Assembly (NCBI GenBank): GCA_964545715.1 | Contig: CAZJHX010000101.1 | Span: 1-38,000 of the forward strand | Direction: 5' to 3' | Origin: CAZJHX01 sp964545715 | GTDB lineage: Bacteria > Myxococcota_A > UBA9042 > GCA-2863065 | Length of the DNA: 38,000 bases | Part shown: positions 7,614-15,405 of the stretch, in pieces | How the letters are laid out: each line of letters opens with the position of its first letter | How positions within the stretch are numbered: the stretch's first letter is position 1 | Program-made: the position numbers and the translations under genes | The notes under the pieces: model-generated | What the model saw: only the letters and a program-made list of their open reading frames with translations | Database searches by the model: none | Told to the model about the DNA's origin: nothing

Positions 7614-10600
7614 CTACAATTCAGTCACGAAAGCGGCCGGCGCGCTGGCCGGCGTCGGGGTCCCAGCCGTGCGATCGATCCGCACGCGTCCCACACCACC
7701 GACGCCCGCGCCGTTGGACTGCGCCGGCCCACCGGTCGCGTTGATCGTCCCCGCGCCGGACGGGGTCAGCACATGCACATGAACGCTGCCGCCGGCACCA
7801 GACCCCGAGTTGCGCTGGTAGATCGAGTTGCTGAAGAACTTGCCCGTTTGCCCCTGGGCCAGCAGCTGCCCCTCCAGCGCCATCGTCTTGGCCGTGAACC
7901 ACAGGATCCCGCCGCCGCGCCCCACACCGCTGTTGTCCAAAAGCGGCTGATACTGATCCGCACCACACTCACCGCCACCGCCGCCGAAGTGCAGTCGCGC
8001 CAGGTCCGCGCTGCCATACGGGAGGCCACCCTTGCCGCCCGGCCCCGTAAAGCCGGTACCGAAGTTGGCGCCTTCGCCACCCACCGTGCCGTAGCCGCCG
8101 CCACCGCCGCCCATGCCGTCTTCATCGCTGATGCCGCCACCGCCGCCACCCGCGTTGGGGCTGTCGATAAACACCCCCAGGCCGGCGATGCCCTCGCCCT
8201 GCTGACCAAACAGCTGCTTTTGAGACCCATTGCCCTGGCGGTATCCCAGCCGCGACACGTCGACCTTGCCGCCCGCCGCCACGCTGATGCCCTCGAGCAC
8301 GCGAAACGCCAGCACACCAAACCGCTGGCCGTCCCACGCGTTGGCCGTCAAAAGCCCACCGCTCGAGACCACCACGCCCTGGTAGTTGGGCACGCGCTGC
8401 ACCACGATGCGCTGGGTCGTCCCGTCATACGAGTTGTCCAGCGCCGGGCTCACCGTGATCGTCGAGCCCTCGATGCCGGTCACCAGCCGGAACTCGTGCA
8501 GCCCCACGTCGGCGCTCGCCGTCGACGCCCCCTGCAGGTTGATCACCAACACCTCGTCGTCCACCGCCAGGCCCGTCAGCGCGTCGGCCGACAGGATCTG
8601 CGTCGCCCCAGACACAACCGACGTCGTCACCCGAAACACCGCCGCGTGCCCGTTCTCGTGCAGATTGACCGTCCCGCTGACCGTCAGCGTCCCATCCGCG
8701 CCATTGCCGAACGCGCTGCAGCTGCTGCCGCCGATCTCGTCGACCTTCTCGTCGCAGTCGTTGTCCAGCCCGTCGCAGATCTCCACGGCCAGCGAGTTCA
8801 CCGCCGGATCGAGCGGCGCGCAGTCGGTCACATCCGGGTCCGCGTCGTCGTCATCATCGTCGTCGCACGCGTTGCCGGCGCCATCATCATCGGTATCCAG
8901 CTGGTCCGCGTTGGCGACCACCGGACAGTTGTCCAGCTCGTCCGCCGTGCCGTCGTCGTCGTCGTCGGCATCACAGGCGTTGCCCTCGCCGTCCGAGTCG
9001 GTGTCCAGCTGGTCGGTGTTGGCCACAAACTGGCAGTTGTCGACCACGTCCGGAATCGTGTCCGAGTCGTCGTCGTCCTCGCAGGCATCCCCGACCCCGT
9101 CGCCATCCGCGTCAGCCTGATCGACGTTGTCCACCAGCGGGCAGTTGTCCTGTCCATCCAGCTGCCCGTCGTCGTCATCATCGTCATCGCAGGCGTTGCC
9201 GTCCCCGTCGTCATCGGTGTCCAGCTGCGGCGTGTTGGGGGTCAGCGCGCAGTTGTCGCTGAGGTCCAGCACCCCGTCGGCGTCGTCGTCGGGATCACAC
9301 GCGTTGCCCGCGCCGTCGTCCTCCGTATCCAGCAGGTCCGTGTTGGGCTCCAGCGGGCAGTTGTCCGCCGCGTCCAGCACCTCGTCTCCGTCGTCGTCCG
9401 CGTCACACGCGTTGCCCGCGCCGTCATCATCGGTATCCGCCTGCCCCGTGTTGGCCAGCTCCGGGCAGTTGTCCGCCGCATCCAGCACACCATCACCGTC
9501 ATCGTCGATGTCGCACGCGTCGCCGGCGCCGTCGCCATCCAGGTCGGACTGCCCACCGTTGGCCACAAACACGCAGTTGTCGTCCGCGTCATCGACCCCG
9601 TCGTTGTCATCGTCCGCATCGCACGCGTCGCCCAGCCCGTCCTCATCGGCGTCCTGTTGCCCGGAGTTGGCCGTCGTGGGGCAGTTATCGCTGCCGTCCA
9701 GCACGCCGTCACCGTCACCATCCGTGTCGCACGCGTCCCCTGTCCCGTCGCCGTCCGCGTCCTCCTGACCGGAGTTGGCCGTGGTGGGGCAGTTGTCCAC
9801 CGTATCCGGCACGTCGTCGTCATCATCGTCGGCGTCACAGGCGTCACCCAGTCCGTCGCCCTCGGAGTCCAGCTGCGACGCATTGGGCGTCGTCGGGCAG
9901 TTGTCCACCAAATCCGGCGTCCCATCACCGTCGTCATCCGGATCGCACGCGTCTCCCAGCCCGTCCTGGTCCAGATCGGTCTGATCCGGGTTGGCCACAA
10001 ACACGCACGTGTCATCGGTGTCCGCGATGCCGTCGTCGTCGTCGTCCTCGTCACACGCGTCGCCCGCCCCATCACCGTCCGTGTCGGTCTGCAGCGCGTT
10101 CAGGTCCGCCGGGCAGTTGTCCACGCCATCCGCCACCCCATCGCCGTCGTCATCGGGGTCGCACGCGTCGCCCGCGCCGTCCCCGTCGATATCGCCCTGC
10201 CCCGGATTCAGCACCGTCGGGCAGTTGTCGTCCTCGTCGGCGACCCCATCCGAGTCATCGTCCTCCTGGCAGGCATCGCCCACCCCGTCGCCGTCCGCGT
10301 CCTTCTGCAGCGGGTTGGGCAGCAGCGGGCAGTTGTCCAGCACGTCCACAAAGCCGTCCCCATCATCGTCGGGGTCGCAGGCGTCTCCCAGCCCGTCAAA
10401 GTCCGCGTCCAGCTGGTGCTTGTTGGCCAGCGTGGGGCAGTTGTCCACCGCGTCCGGAAAGCCGTCCGCGTCGTCATCGTCGTCACACGCGTCGCCCTCG
10501 CCGTCGTCATCCAGATCCTGCTGCCCGGGGTTGGGCGCCGCCGGGCAGTTGTCCAGCCCATCGATCACGCCGTCGCCGTCGCTGTCCCCATCACATGCGT

Positions 10601-12443
10601 CCCCGGTGCCGTCCCCGTTGGAGTCCTGCTGGTCGACGTTGGGCGCAAACGGGCAGTTGTCCGCCGGATCCGCGATGCCGTCGTTGTCGTCGTCCGTATC
10701 GCAGACATCGCCCACCATGTCGGCGTCCGCATCCTCCTGCCCGGTGTTGGGCACCACGATGCAGTTGTCCAGGTCATCGACCACACCGTCATCGTCGTCG
10801 TCGGTGTCGCAGGCGTCGCCGATCTCGTCCCCGTCCGTGTCCGTCTGGTCCGTATCGGCCACGGTCGGGCAGCCGTCAAACTCGTCGAGCACCCCGTCCG
10901 CGTCGTCGTCAAAGTCGCATGCGTTTCCGTCCCCGTCTTCGTCCGTGTCCACCTGGTCCGCGTTGGCGATCTCAGGGCAGTTGTCGATCGTGTCCGCCAC
11001 CCCGTCGTCATCCGCGTCCCCATCACACGCGTCGCCCTTCCCGTCCGCATCCAGATCCTGCTGGCCGGCGTTGGACGTCAGCGGGCAGTTGTCCACGTCG
11101 TCCGAGATGCCGTCATTGTCGTCGTCGCCGTCACACGGATCGCCGCTGCCGTCCTCGTCGTTGTCCGCCTGCCCGGGGTTGGGCGACGTCGGGCAGTTGT
11201 CCAGCGAGTCGGGCACCTGGTCGCCGTCGTCGTCGTCGTCGCACGCATCACCGGCGCCATCGACATCGGTGTCCTCCTGGCCCACGTTGGGCACCGTCGA
11301 GCAGTTGTCCACGGCATCCACGATCCCGTCGGAGTCGTCGTCGTCGTCACAGGCGTCCCCGGCCCCGTCGAGATCCGTGTCCAGCTGGTCTGGGTTGGCC
11401 ACGTCCACGCAGTTGTCGGCTCCATCGGCCACCGTGTCGCCGTCCGTGTCGCCGTCGCACGCATCCCCGGCGCCGTCCTGATCGGTGTCGGCCTGGCCCA
11501 CGTTGGCCACCAGCGGGCAGTTGTCGGCCTCGTCCACCACGCCGTCGCCATCGTCGTCGTCGTCACACACGTCCCCGGCCAGGTCATCGTCGATATCCAG
11601 CTGCTGCGGGTTCACGTCCTCGGGGCAGTTGTCCAACACGTCCGGGACGCCGTCGTCATCATCGTCCTCGTCCGTGCAGTCCGCCTCGCCGTCCTCGTCC
11701 AGATCACCAAAGCCCTCATCCACAGCGCCGTCGCAGTTGTCGTCCACCCCGTTGCACGCCTCGGGTTTGGGCACCGTCGCGCTGCACAGCGTCAGCCCAT
11801 CTTTGCCGCACATCCGCTGGCCGGAGCAGGCTCCGAAGTCGTTCTCGGTCACACAGTCGGTCGTCGCCTCCTGCGCCTTGTACTTTTCGGTGCACTCACA
11901 GACATCTTCGGTCGTCATGCACTGGCCCTGCACACACTCGTAGCCCTCCAGACACAGCACATCATCGGAGCACGGCATCCCACAGAAGCTGCCTGCCGCG
12001 CCGTACGGCAGGCACTTGGCTGCGCTCTCGCCAACCAGGTCTCCGCACTCGCCGTCCCCGACGCAGGGCCGGCACAGGTTCGCGAACAGCGGCAGACACA
12101 CGTAGGTCAGGTCGGCGCCCGCATTTGTCAGCTGCTTGCAGGTCCACCCGGCCGGGCACTCTTCAATGCAGGTGATCGTGCACAGGCCGCCGTCAGGCCC
12201 GTCGACGCAGTACCCGCTCTTGCACTCCGCGTTTTCATCGCAGCTCTCGGGGTTGAAGTCGGGCTCCACCTCGGCGTCCACGCCCAGGTCGGACGGCGCA
12301 TCGCCCGGCGCGCCCACGTCCCCGGCGATATCGACGCTGAACGTCGTGTCCGGCTGTGAAGTATCCAAGACCGGCTGCGACCCGTCCGGGGTCGTTTCCG
12401 GGCATCCCGCCACCAAAAGACACACCCAAAGCACTCTGCGCAT
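7614..12443 (-). CDS. Giant lipoprotein with 26 thrombospondin type 3 repeats
   Basis: 1609 residues from the ATG at 12443. A lipoprotein signal peptide ends in 'L-V-A-G-C' (Cys14). Residues ~70-225 are Cys-rich with paired-Cys modules typical of myxobacterial surface proteins. A MopE-type metal-binding motif begins at Cys230 ('C-N-G-V-D-D-N-C-D-G'), and a second begins at Cys1223. Between them, residues 266-1201 are 26 repeats of exactly 36 residues, each with 'D-N-C-P', a 'G-D-A-C-D' and Asp-rich calcium-loop runs. The C-terminal ~350 residues include a Gly-rich region with long Gly runs and a 'V-G-R-V-R-I-D' end, a layout seen in proteins often annotated AgmC-like. Likely a calcium-stabilised cell-surface rod. 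It is the last gene of a leftward cluster, 32 bp after the preceding secreted-protein gene; the ribosome site is weak. Confidence 0.88.
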   Translation of the reverse strand: MRRVLWVCLLVAGCPETTPDGSQPVLDTSQPDTTFSVDIAGDVGAPGDAPSDLGVDAEVEPDFNPESCDENAECKSGYCVDGPDGGLCTITCIEECPAGWTCKQLTNAGADLTYVCLPLFANLCRPCVGDGECGDLVGESAAKCLPYGAAGSFCGMPCSDDVLCLEGYECVQGQCMTTEDVCECTEKYKAQEATTDCVTENDFGACSGQRMCGKDGLTLCSATVPKPEACNGVDDNCDGAVDEGFGDLDEDGEADCTDEDDDDDGVPDVLDNCPEDVNPQQLDIDDDLAGDVCDDDDDGDGVVDEADNCPLVANVGQADTDQDGAGDACDGDTDGDTVADGADNCVDVANPDQLDTDLDGAGDACDDDDDSDGIVDAVDNCSTVPNVGQEDTDVDGAGDACDDDDDGDQVPDSLDNCPTSPNPGQADNDEDGSGDPCDGDDDNDGISDDVDNCPLTSNAGQQDLDADGKGDACDGDADDDGVADTIDNCPEIANADQVDTDEDGDGNACDFDDDADGVLDEFDGCPTVADTDQTDTDGDEIGDACDTDDDDDGVVDDLDNCIVVPNTGQEDADADMVGDVCDTDDDNDGIADPADNCPFAPNVDQQDSNGDGTGDACDGDSDGDGVIDGLDNCPAAPNPGQQDLDDDGEGDACDDDDDADGFPDAVDNCPTLANKHQLDADFDGLGDACDPDDDGDGFVDVLDNCPLLPNPLQKDADGDGVGDACQEDDDSDGVADEDDNCPTVLNPGQGDIDGDGAGDACDPDDDGDGVADGVDNCPADLNALQTDTDGDGAGDACDEDDDDDGIADTDDTCVFVANPDQTDLDQDGLGDACDPDDDGDGTPDLVDNCPTTPNASQLDSEGDGLGDACDADDDDDDVPDTVDNCPTTANSGQEDADGDGTGDACDTDGDGDGVLDGSDNCPTTANSGQQDADEDGLGDACDADDDNDGVDDADDNCVFVANGGQSDLDGDGAGDACDIDDDGDGVLDAADNCPELANTGQADTDDDGAGNACDADDDGDEVLDAADNCPLEPNTDLLDTEDDGAGNACDPDDDADGVLDLSDNCALTPNTPQLDTDDDGDGNACDDDDDDDGQLDGQDNCPLVDNVDQADADGDGVGDACEDDDDSDTIPDVVDNCQFVANTDQLDTDSDGEGNACDADDDDDGTADELDNCPVVANADQLDTDDDGAGNACDDDDDDDADPDVTDCAPLDPAVNSLAVEICDGLDNDCDEKVDEIGGSSCSAFGNGADGTLTVSGTVNLHENGHAAVFRVTTSVVSGATQILSADALTGLAVDDEVLVINLQGASTASADVGLHEFRLVTGIEGSTITVSPALDNSYDGTTQRIVVQRVPNYQGVVVSSGGLLTANAWDGQRFGVLAFRVLEGISVAAGGKVDVSRLGYRQGNGSQKQLFGQQGEGIAGLGVFIDSPNAGGGGGGISDEDGMGGGGGGYGTVGGEGANFGTGFTGPGGKGGLPYGSADLARLHFGGGGGECGADQYQPLLDNSGVGRGGGILWFTAKTMALEGQLLAQGQTGKFFSNSIYQRNSGSGAGGSVHVHVLTPSGAGTINATGGPAQSNGAGVGGVGRVRIDRTAGTPTPASAPAAFVTEL
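8841..11648 (-). repeat. 26 x 108-bp tandem array encoding TSP3 repeats
   Basis: A tandem array of 26 units, each exactly 108 bp (36 codons), with no insertion or deletion across 2808 bp. Units differ mainly at variable positions and synonymous codons; the 'D-N-C' and 'G-D/N-A-C' cores are nearly invariant. Unit 8 has 'D-G-C' and unit 16 'D-T-C' in place of D-N-C, and unit 24 ends 'A-C-E'. Confidence 0.95.
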
Positions 12444-12475
12444 GGGCGCAGCCTATCAGACCGGAGACGGCTCCC

Positions 12476-13870
12476 TCAAAAGACGGCCAGTATCGACTCG
12501 ACGAGCAGGGTAGGCTCCAGCGTGCCGCCTTTGGTGCGCAGGTCCTTGCTCAACTCCAGGTGAAAGAAGGTGTTGGTCGCAGCCGCAGCCGAGGTCAGGC
12601 ACGCATCCTTGGCAGGGACGCCGTTGCTGAGCCGGCCCTGAACGTTGGTCCCACCGCACAGCTTGTTGATGTCCCCGGCGCGATTGCAGCTGTTGCCCGG
12701 CTTCAGCGACCCGGCGGCCGCGATGCGCGTCTCCAAATCGGTGGTGAGCAGGTTGCCCAGATGGCCGGGATCAGCCGTGTTGGTAGACGTACCGTCGCTA
12801 AACGAGAACTCCGGATCATCCGCGTCCGACGCCATCCCGTGTATCTGCAGCGTCGTCAGCCCCAGCCGCGCGTGGAAGACCTGAAAGAAGCCCAGCGTGG
12901 TGTGCGCCTGGTCCGAGTTGGGATACGTCTTGGCCGGGGAGCCGCACGCCGTGGTCGTCCCCGAGCAGGTCGTGGGCGTCGTGTTGGCGCAGCGATGGCT
13001 CCCCGCAACCGCATACCCGCGCGCGCCGATCGCGTCGAAGATCTCGGCGCCCCTCAGGCCCGTGTTGCCGTCGTACTTGGGGTGCGGAGACGCGATCAGC
13101 ATGGCTCGGGTCGCGCTCTTGCGCAGCGCAAACAGGCCCCGCGCGTTGGCATCGGTCGGGCGCAGCAGCCGAACGTCGTCCGCGGTCAGCGCCAGCTCGT
13201 ATCCCACCAGCTTCGCCAAAGTCGCCGCGTGCGCCAGGTCCTCCTGAAGCGTCGCATCCACGGCCGCGCCAAACACCGCCCGCTCGAGCGCTGTGGGCGG
13301 CACAAACGCCTCGCTGCCCTTGCCCGGTAGCGAGGCGATGAAGTCGGTCGCCACCTTGAGAAAGGCATCCGGGCTCTGCGGGATGACCACCGCGGCCCCC
13401 ACCGTCACCGCTCCCCACGCCACACCGTCACAGACCCGCACGTCCTGCGTCGTCGTGTTGAAGTAGGTGGCCCCGAGACGCGCGGCCGAGCACGCGGCAG
13501 GATCCTCCGCAGCCGGCTGAAACCGCGACACCAGGGCGTACGGCACGGCGCCGACTCGGGTCCGCGCAAGCTCCGGCTCCCCAGCCACCGTCACCCCCAG
13601 CCACAGCTCATCGGCGGCCAGCGCCACCCCCGCGGGCAGCGCGACCGAGGCGCTGAACACCCCGGCGGCCACCTGGACACCGGCCAGCGTCTCCTCGTAC
13701 AGCGGCGCGCCCTCGGAGGCGTCCGCGTAAAACGCCAGCGTCAGGTCGTACTGCCCGTCTACGGCGACCCCACCGGCGCTCAAGACGCGCCCCTGAACGG
13801 CCACCGGCTGAGCGGCTGCGACCGACACCCACGCGCCGACAACGGCGATGGCGACGACCGCGCGGTGCAT
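12476..13870 (-). CDS. Secreted protein of uncertain function, possibly amidohydrolase-like
   Basis: 464 residues from the ATG at 13870, which shares its A with the TGA of the upstream Spx-like gene (TGATG); the frame opens one codon earlier at a TTG. A signal peptide is clear (hydrophobic core, then 'V-A-A-A-Q'). Residues ~25-115 form a beta-rich module ('Q-G-R-V-L-S-A-G-G', 'Y-D-L-T-L-A-F-Y', 'G-A-V-P-Y-A') of a kind found at the N terminus of many secreted proteins. The C-terminal ~220 residues contain 'I-A-S-P-H-P', 'A-G-S-H-R-C', 'L-Q-I-H-G-M' and 'F-F-H-L-E-L-S-K-D-L-R'. This run of His/Glu motifs faintly resembles N-formylglutamate amidohydrolase or poly-gamma-glutamate hydrolase folds, but that is a guess. 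It contains several Cys, consistent with export. Confidence 0.75.
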   Translation of the reverse strand: MHRAVVAIAVVGAWVSVAAAQPVAVQGRVLSAGGVAVDGQYDLTLAFYADASEGAPLYEETLAGVQVAAGVFSASVALPAGVALAADELWLGVTVAGEPELARTRVGAVPYALVSRFQPAAEDPAACSAARLGATYFNTTTQDVRVCDGVAWGAVTVGAAVVIPQSPDAFLKVATDFIASLPGKGSEAFVPPTALERAVFGAAVDATLQEDLAHAATLAKLVGYELALTADDVRLLRPTDANARGLFALRKSATRAMLIASPHPKYDGNTGLRGAEIFDAIGARGYAVAGSHRCANTTPTTCSGTTTACGSPAKTYPNSDQAHTTLGFFQVFHARLGLTTLQIHGMASDADDPEFSFSDGTSTNTADPGHLGNLLTTDLETRIAAAGSLKPGNSCNRAGDINKLCGGTNVQGRLSNGVPAKDACLTSAAAATNTFFHLELSKDLRTKGGTLEPTLLVESILAVF

Positions 13871-14223
13871 CAAAACCGCTCCGCCAGCGCAGACTCCTCA
13901 TAGCCGACCAGCACCGCGCTGCCGGTGTCGATCAGCGGCCGCTTGATCAGCTTGCCGTCCGCCGCCAGCGCCGCCAGCGCCTCGGCCTGGGTCATCGCCG
14001 GCAGCCGCTCTTTGAAGTTGCCGCGGCGATAGCTCTGGCCCGCGGTGTTGAACAGCTTCTTCAACGGCAGGCCCGACCGCTGCCACATGTCCTCGATCGC
14101 CGCGACATCCGGCGGTGAGTCCACGATGTGAATGCTCTGGTAGTCGACGTCGTGCCGGCCCAGCCACTTGAGGGCCTTCTTGCAGGTCGAGCAGCTCGGG
14201 TACTGGTAGATGCGCACACTCAT
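13870..14223 (-). CDS. Spx/MgsR/ArsC-family protein
   Basis: 117 residues, the usual length for the family. It opens with a thioredoxin-like strand and the redox motif 'C-S-T-C' (Cys11, Cys14), then 'F-N-T-A-G-Q-S-Y' and 'I-K-R-P-L-I-D', which are conserved in ArsC/Spx/YffB-type proteins. Members are arsenate reductases, Spx-type RNA polymerase regulators or glutathione-linked reductases; the sequence alone does not decide. No arsenic resistance genes are nearby, so an arsenate role is not favoured by context. Its stop overlaps the start of the next gene, and it lies 30 bp after the hemolysin III-like gene, so the three are probably cotranscribed. Confidence 0.88.
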   Translation of the reverse strand: MSVRIYQYPSCSTCKKALKWLGRHDVDYQSIHIVDSPPDVAAIEDMWQRSGLPLKKLFNTAGQSYRRGNFKERLPAMTQAEALAALAADGKLIKRPLIDTGSAVLVGYEESALAERF

Positions 14224-14253
14224 GCGCCGATCTGTACCAGCTTTCGCCGGCGG

Positions 14254-14892
14254 CTACACCACGTAGACGGCGATGGCGGCGTAATGCAGCGCGATGCCGA
14301 TGATGGTGCAGACATGGAAGATCTCGTGGTAGCCGAAGACCTCCGGCCGCGGATTGGGAAACTCAGACGCGAAGACGACGCCGCCGCCCGCGAAGACGAT
14401 CCCGCCCACGACAAAGAGCCCCGCACCGGCGAACCCGACGCTGGCGTAGACCTCGGGAACCATGGCAAATGCGACGGCGCCTGTGGCCATGTACACGACC
14501 ACCGCCACCCAATCGGGGGCGTCGATCCAGGCCAGCTTCATCAGCACGCCCAACGCCACCATGACCCACACCGCCTGCAGCGCTGACAGGGCGCCCGGCG
14601 TGCCGATGCCGAGGATGGCGATGGGGGTGTAGGTGCCGCCGATCAGCGCGAAGATCATGCTGTGGTCCAGGCGGCGCATCCAGCGGCGGGCGCGCGGTCC
14701 CCAGTCCAGCCGATGATAGGCGGAGCTGGCGGCCAGCAGGCCGGTCAGACTGATCACATAGACCACCAACGGCCCAAAGCTGGCCGCCTCTGCCCCGGCC
14801 AGCAGGAGCAGTCCCGCCGGCACCGAGAACAGAAATCCCCAGACGTGAAAGACGCCTCGGAGACCGGGTGTTGGGTCTACGGCTGCTTGCAT
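14254..14892 (-). CDS. Hemolysin III / PAQR-like membrane protein
   Basis: 212 residues with seven hydrophobic segments. Diagnostic motifs: 'S-S-A-Y-H-R' (His60), 'R-R-L-D-H-S' (Asp76, His77), 'G-G-T-Y-T-P', and a C-terminal 'G-Y-H-E-I-F-H' (His189, His193). These match the HlyIII/PAQR family, whose Ser, Asp and three His residues form a zinc site shared with the CREST superfamily. Despite the name, a haemolytic role is not established for most members. Translation starts at the ATG at 14892 without a Shine-Dalgarno; a promoter-like TATACT lies only 11 bp upstream, so the transcript may be nearly leaderless. Downstream genes follow closely on the same strand. Confidence 0.92.
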   Translation of the reverse strand: MQAAVDPTPGLRGVFHVWGFLFSVPAGLLLLAGAEAASFGPLVVYVISLTGLLAASSAYHRLDWGPRARRWMRRLDHSMIFALIGGTYTPIAILGIGTPGALSALQAVWVMVALGVLMKLAWIDAPDWVAVVVYMATGAVAFAMVPEVYASVGFAGAGLFVVGGIVFAGGGVVFASEFPNPRPEVFGYHEIFHVCTIIGIALHYAAIAVYVV

Positions 14893-14931
14893 TACAATGT
14901 AAAGTATACACTGAACACACCACTGAAAATC
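14892..14931 (-). promoter_or_regulatory. Promoter/operator region of the hemolysin III-like gene
   Basis: An AT-rich island in a GC-rich window. On the minus strand a -10-like TATACT lies at 14908-14903, putting the transcription start about 4 nt before the ATG. Overlapping it is an inverted repeat TTACA-N-TGTAA (14892-14902, read on +), and upstream are two direct TTCAGTG copies 12 bp apart. The layout suggests a repressed, near-leaderless promoter; the regulator is unknown. No good -35 was seen. Confidence 0.45.
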
Positions 14932-14949
14932 CAGAACTTTTTACCGTGA

Positions 14950-15399
14950 TCAGGTCGTCGGCATCGCCAAAAACGCGAATCCGAGCACGGCAAATGCAGC
15001 GCGGGTCGCGTGTAGGGGCCCCCAACGGCGCAGCGTCGTCATCGCCTCTTCGGAGTCGGGAAGAAGCGACTGCGCCTCCAACGCTCGGTTCACGGGCACG
15101 ATAACGATCAGGCTTAACGGCAGGATTGGCGCCAGTGAAACCAGCGCCGCGATCACGGACCAGCTCGGCGCGCCGATCACGGTGATTATCGTGCACAGCA
15201 GGCTGCTGCCGTGCAGGGCGGGCTGCATCTTCTCGGAGCGCACCAGGCTGGCGCGAAAGTGCGTCAACGCGAACGGGCGGCCCTGCTTCAGCCGTGTCGG
15301 GTGGCCGACGGCCGCCACATAGAGACACGTCCCGGCAAAAATGCCGGCCAAAAGGACCGCCAGCCAGTGGATGATGAAGAGGATGCCCATGTATATCAT
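14950..15399 (-). CDS. DUF1772 (anthrone oxygenase-like) membrane protein
   Basis: 149 residues from the ATG at 15399, or 146 from the ATG at 15390. Four hydrophobic segments are visible. The N-terminal 'G-I-F-A-G-T-C-L-Y-V-A-A-V-G-H-P-T-R' and the 'F-R-A-S-L-V-R-S-E-K-M-Q-P' block match DUF1772 proteins. Some family members are called anthrone or noranthrone monooxygenases, but a function here is not supported by context. The start lies only 6-15 bp from the divergent ATG at 15406, with no Shine-Dalgarno on either strand. It ends 57 bp before the hemolysin III-like gene, which has its own promoter. Confidence 0.8.
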   Translation of the reverse strand: MIYMGILFIIHWLAVLLAGIFAGTCLYVAAVGHPTRLKQGRPFALTHFRASLVRSEKMQPALHGSSLLCTIITVIGAPSWSVIAALVSLAPILPLSLIVIVPVNRALEAQSLLPDSEEAMTTLRRWGPLHATRAAFAVLGFAFLAMPTT

Positions 15400-15405
15400 G
15401 TCCGC

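Noticed and set aside
8841..11648. Regular 108-bp repeats that might suggest a CRISPR array
   Set aside because: The periodic units are contiguous coding sequence with conserved protein motifs, without short identical repeats and unique spacers.
7773..12359. A 1528-codon open frame on the plus strand opposite the TSP3 lipoprotein, rich in Val, Ile and Arg
   Set aside because: It is the antisense of the Asp/Gly-rich repeats: GAC/GAT codons read back as GTC/ATC. The minus frame has a lipoprotein signal, MopE motifs and conserved TSP3 cores, so the plus frame is a shadow.
13870..14223. Arsenate reductase (arsC)
   Set aside because: The family also includes Spx and YffB types, and there are no arsenic resistance genes nearby, so only the family is named.
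15211..15405. N-terminal extension of the PanE-like frame
   Set aside because: It would lie inside the divergent DUF1772 gene, and the Rossmann start M-K-V-L-L-I-G-A-G fits the ATG at 15406 exactly.
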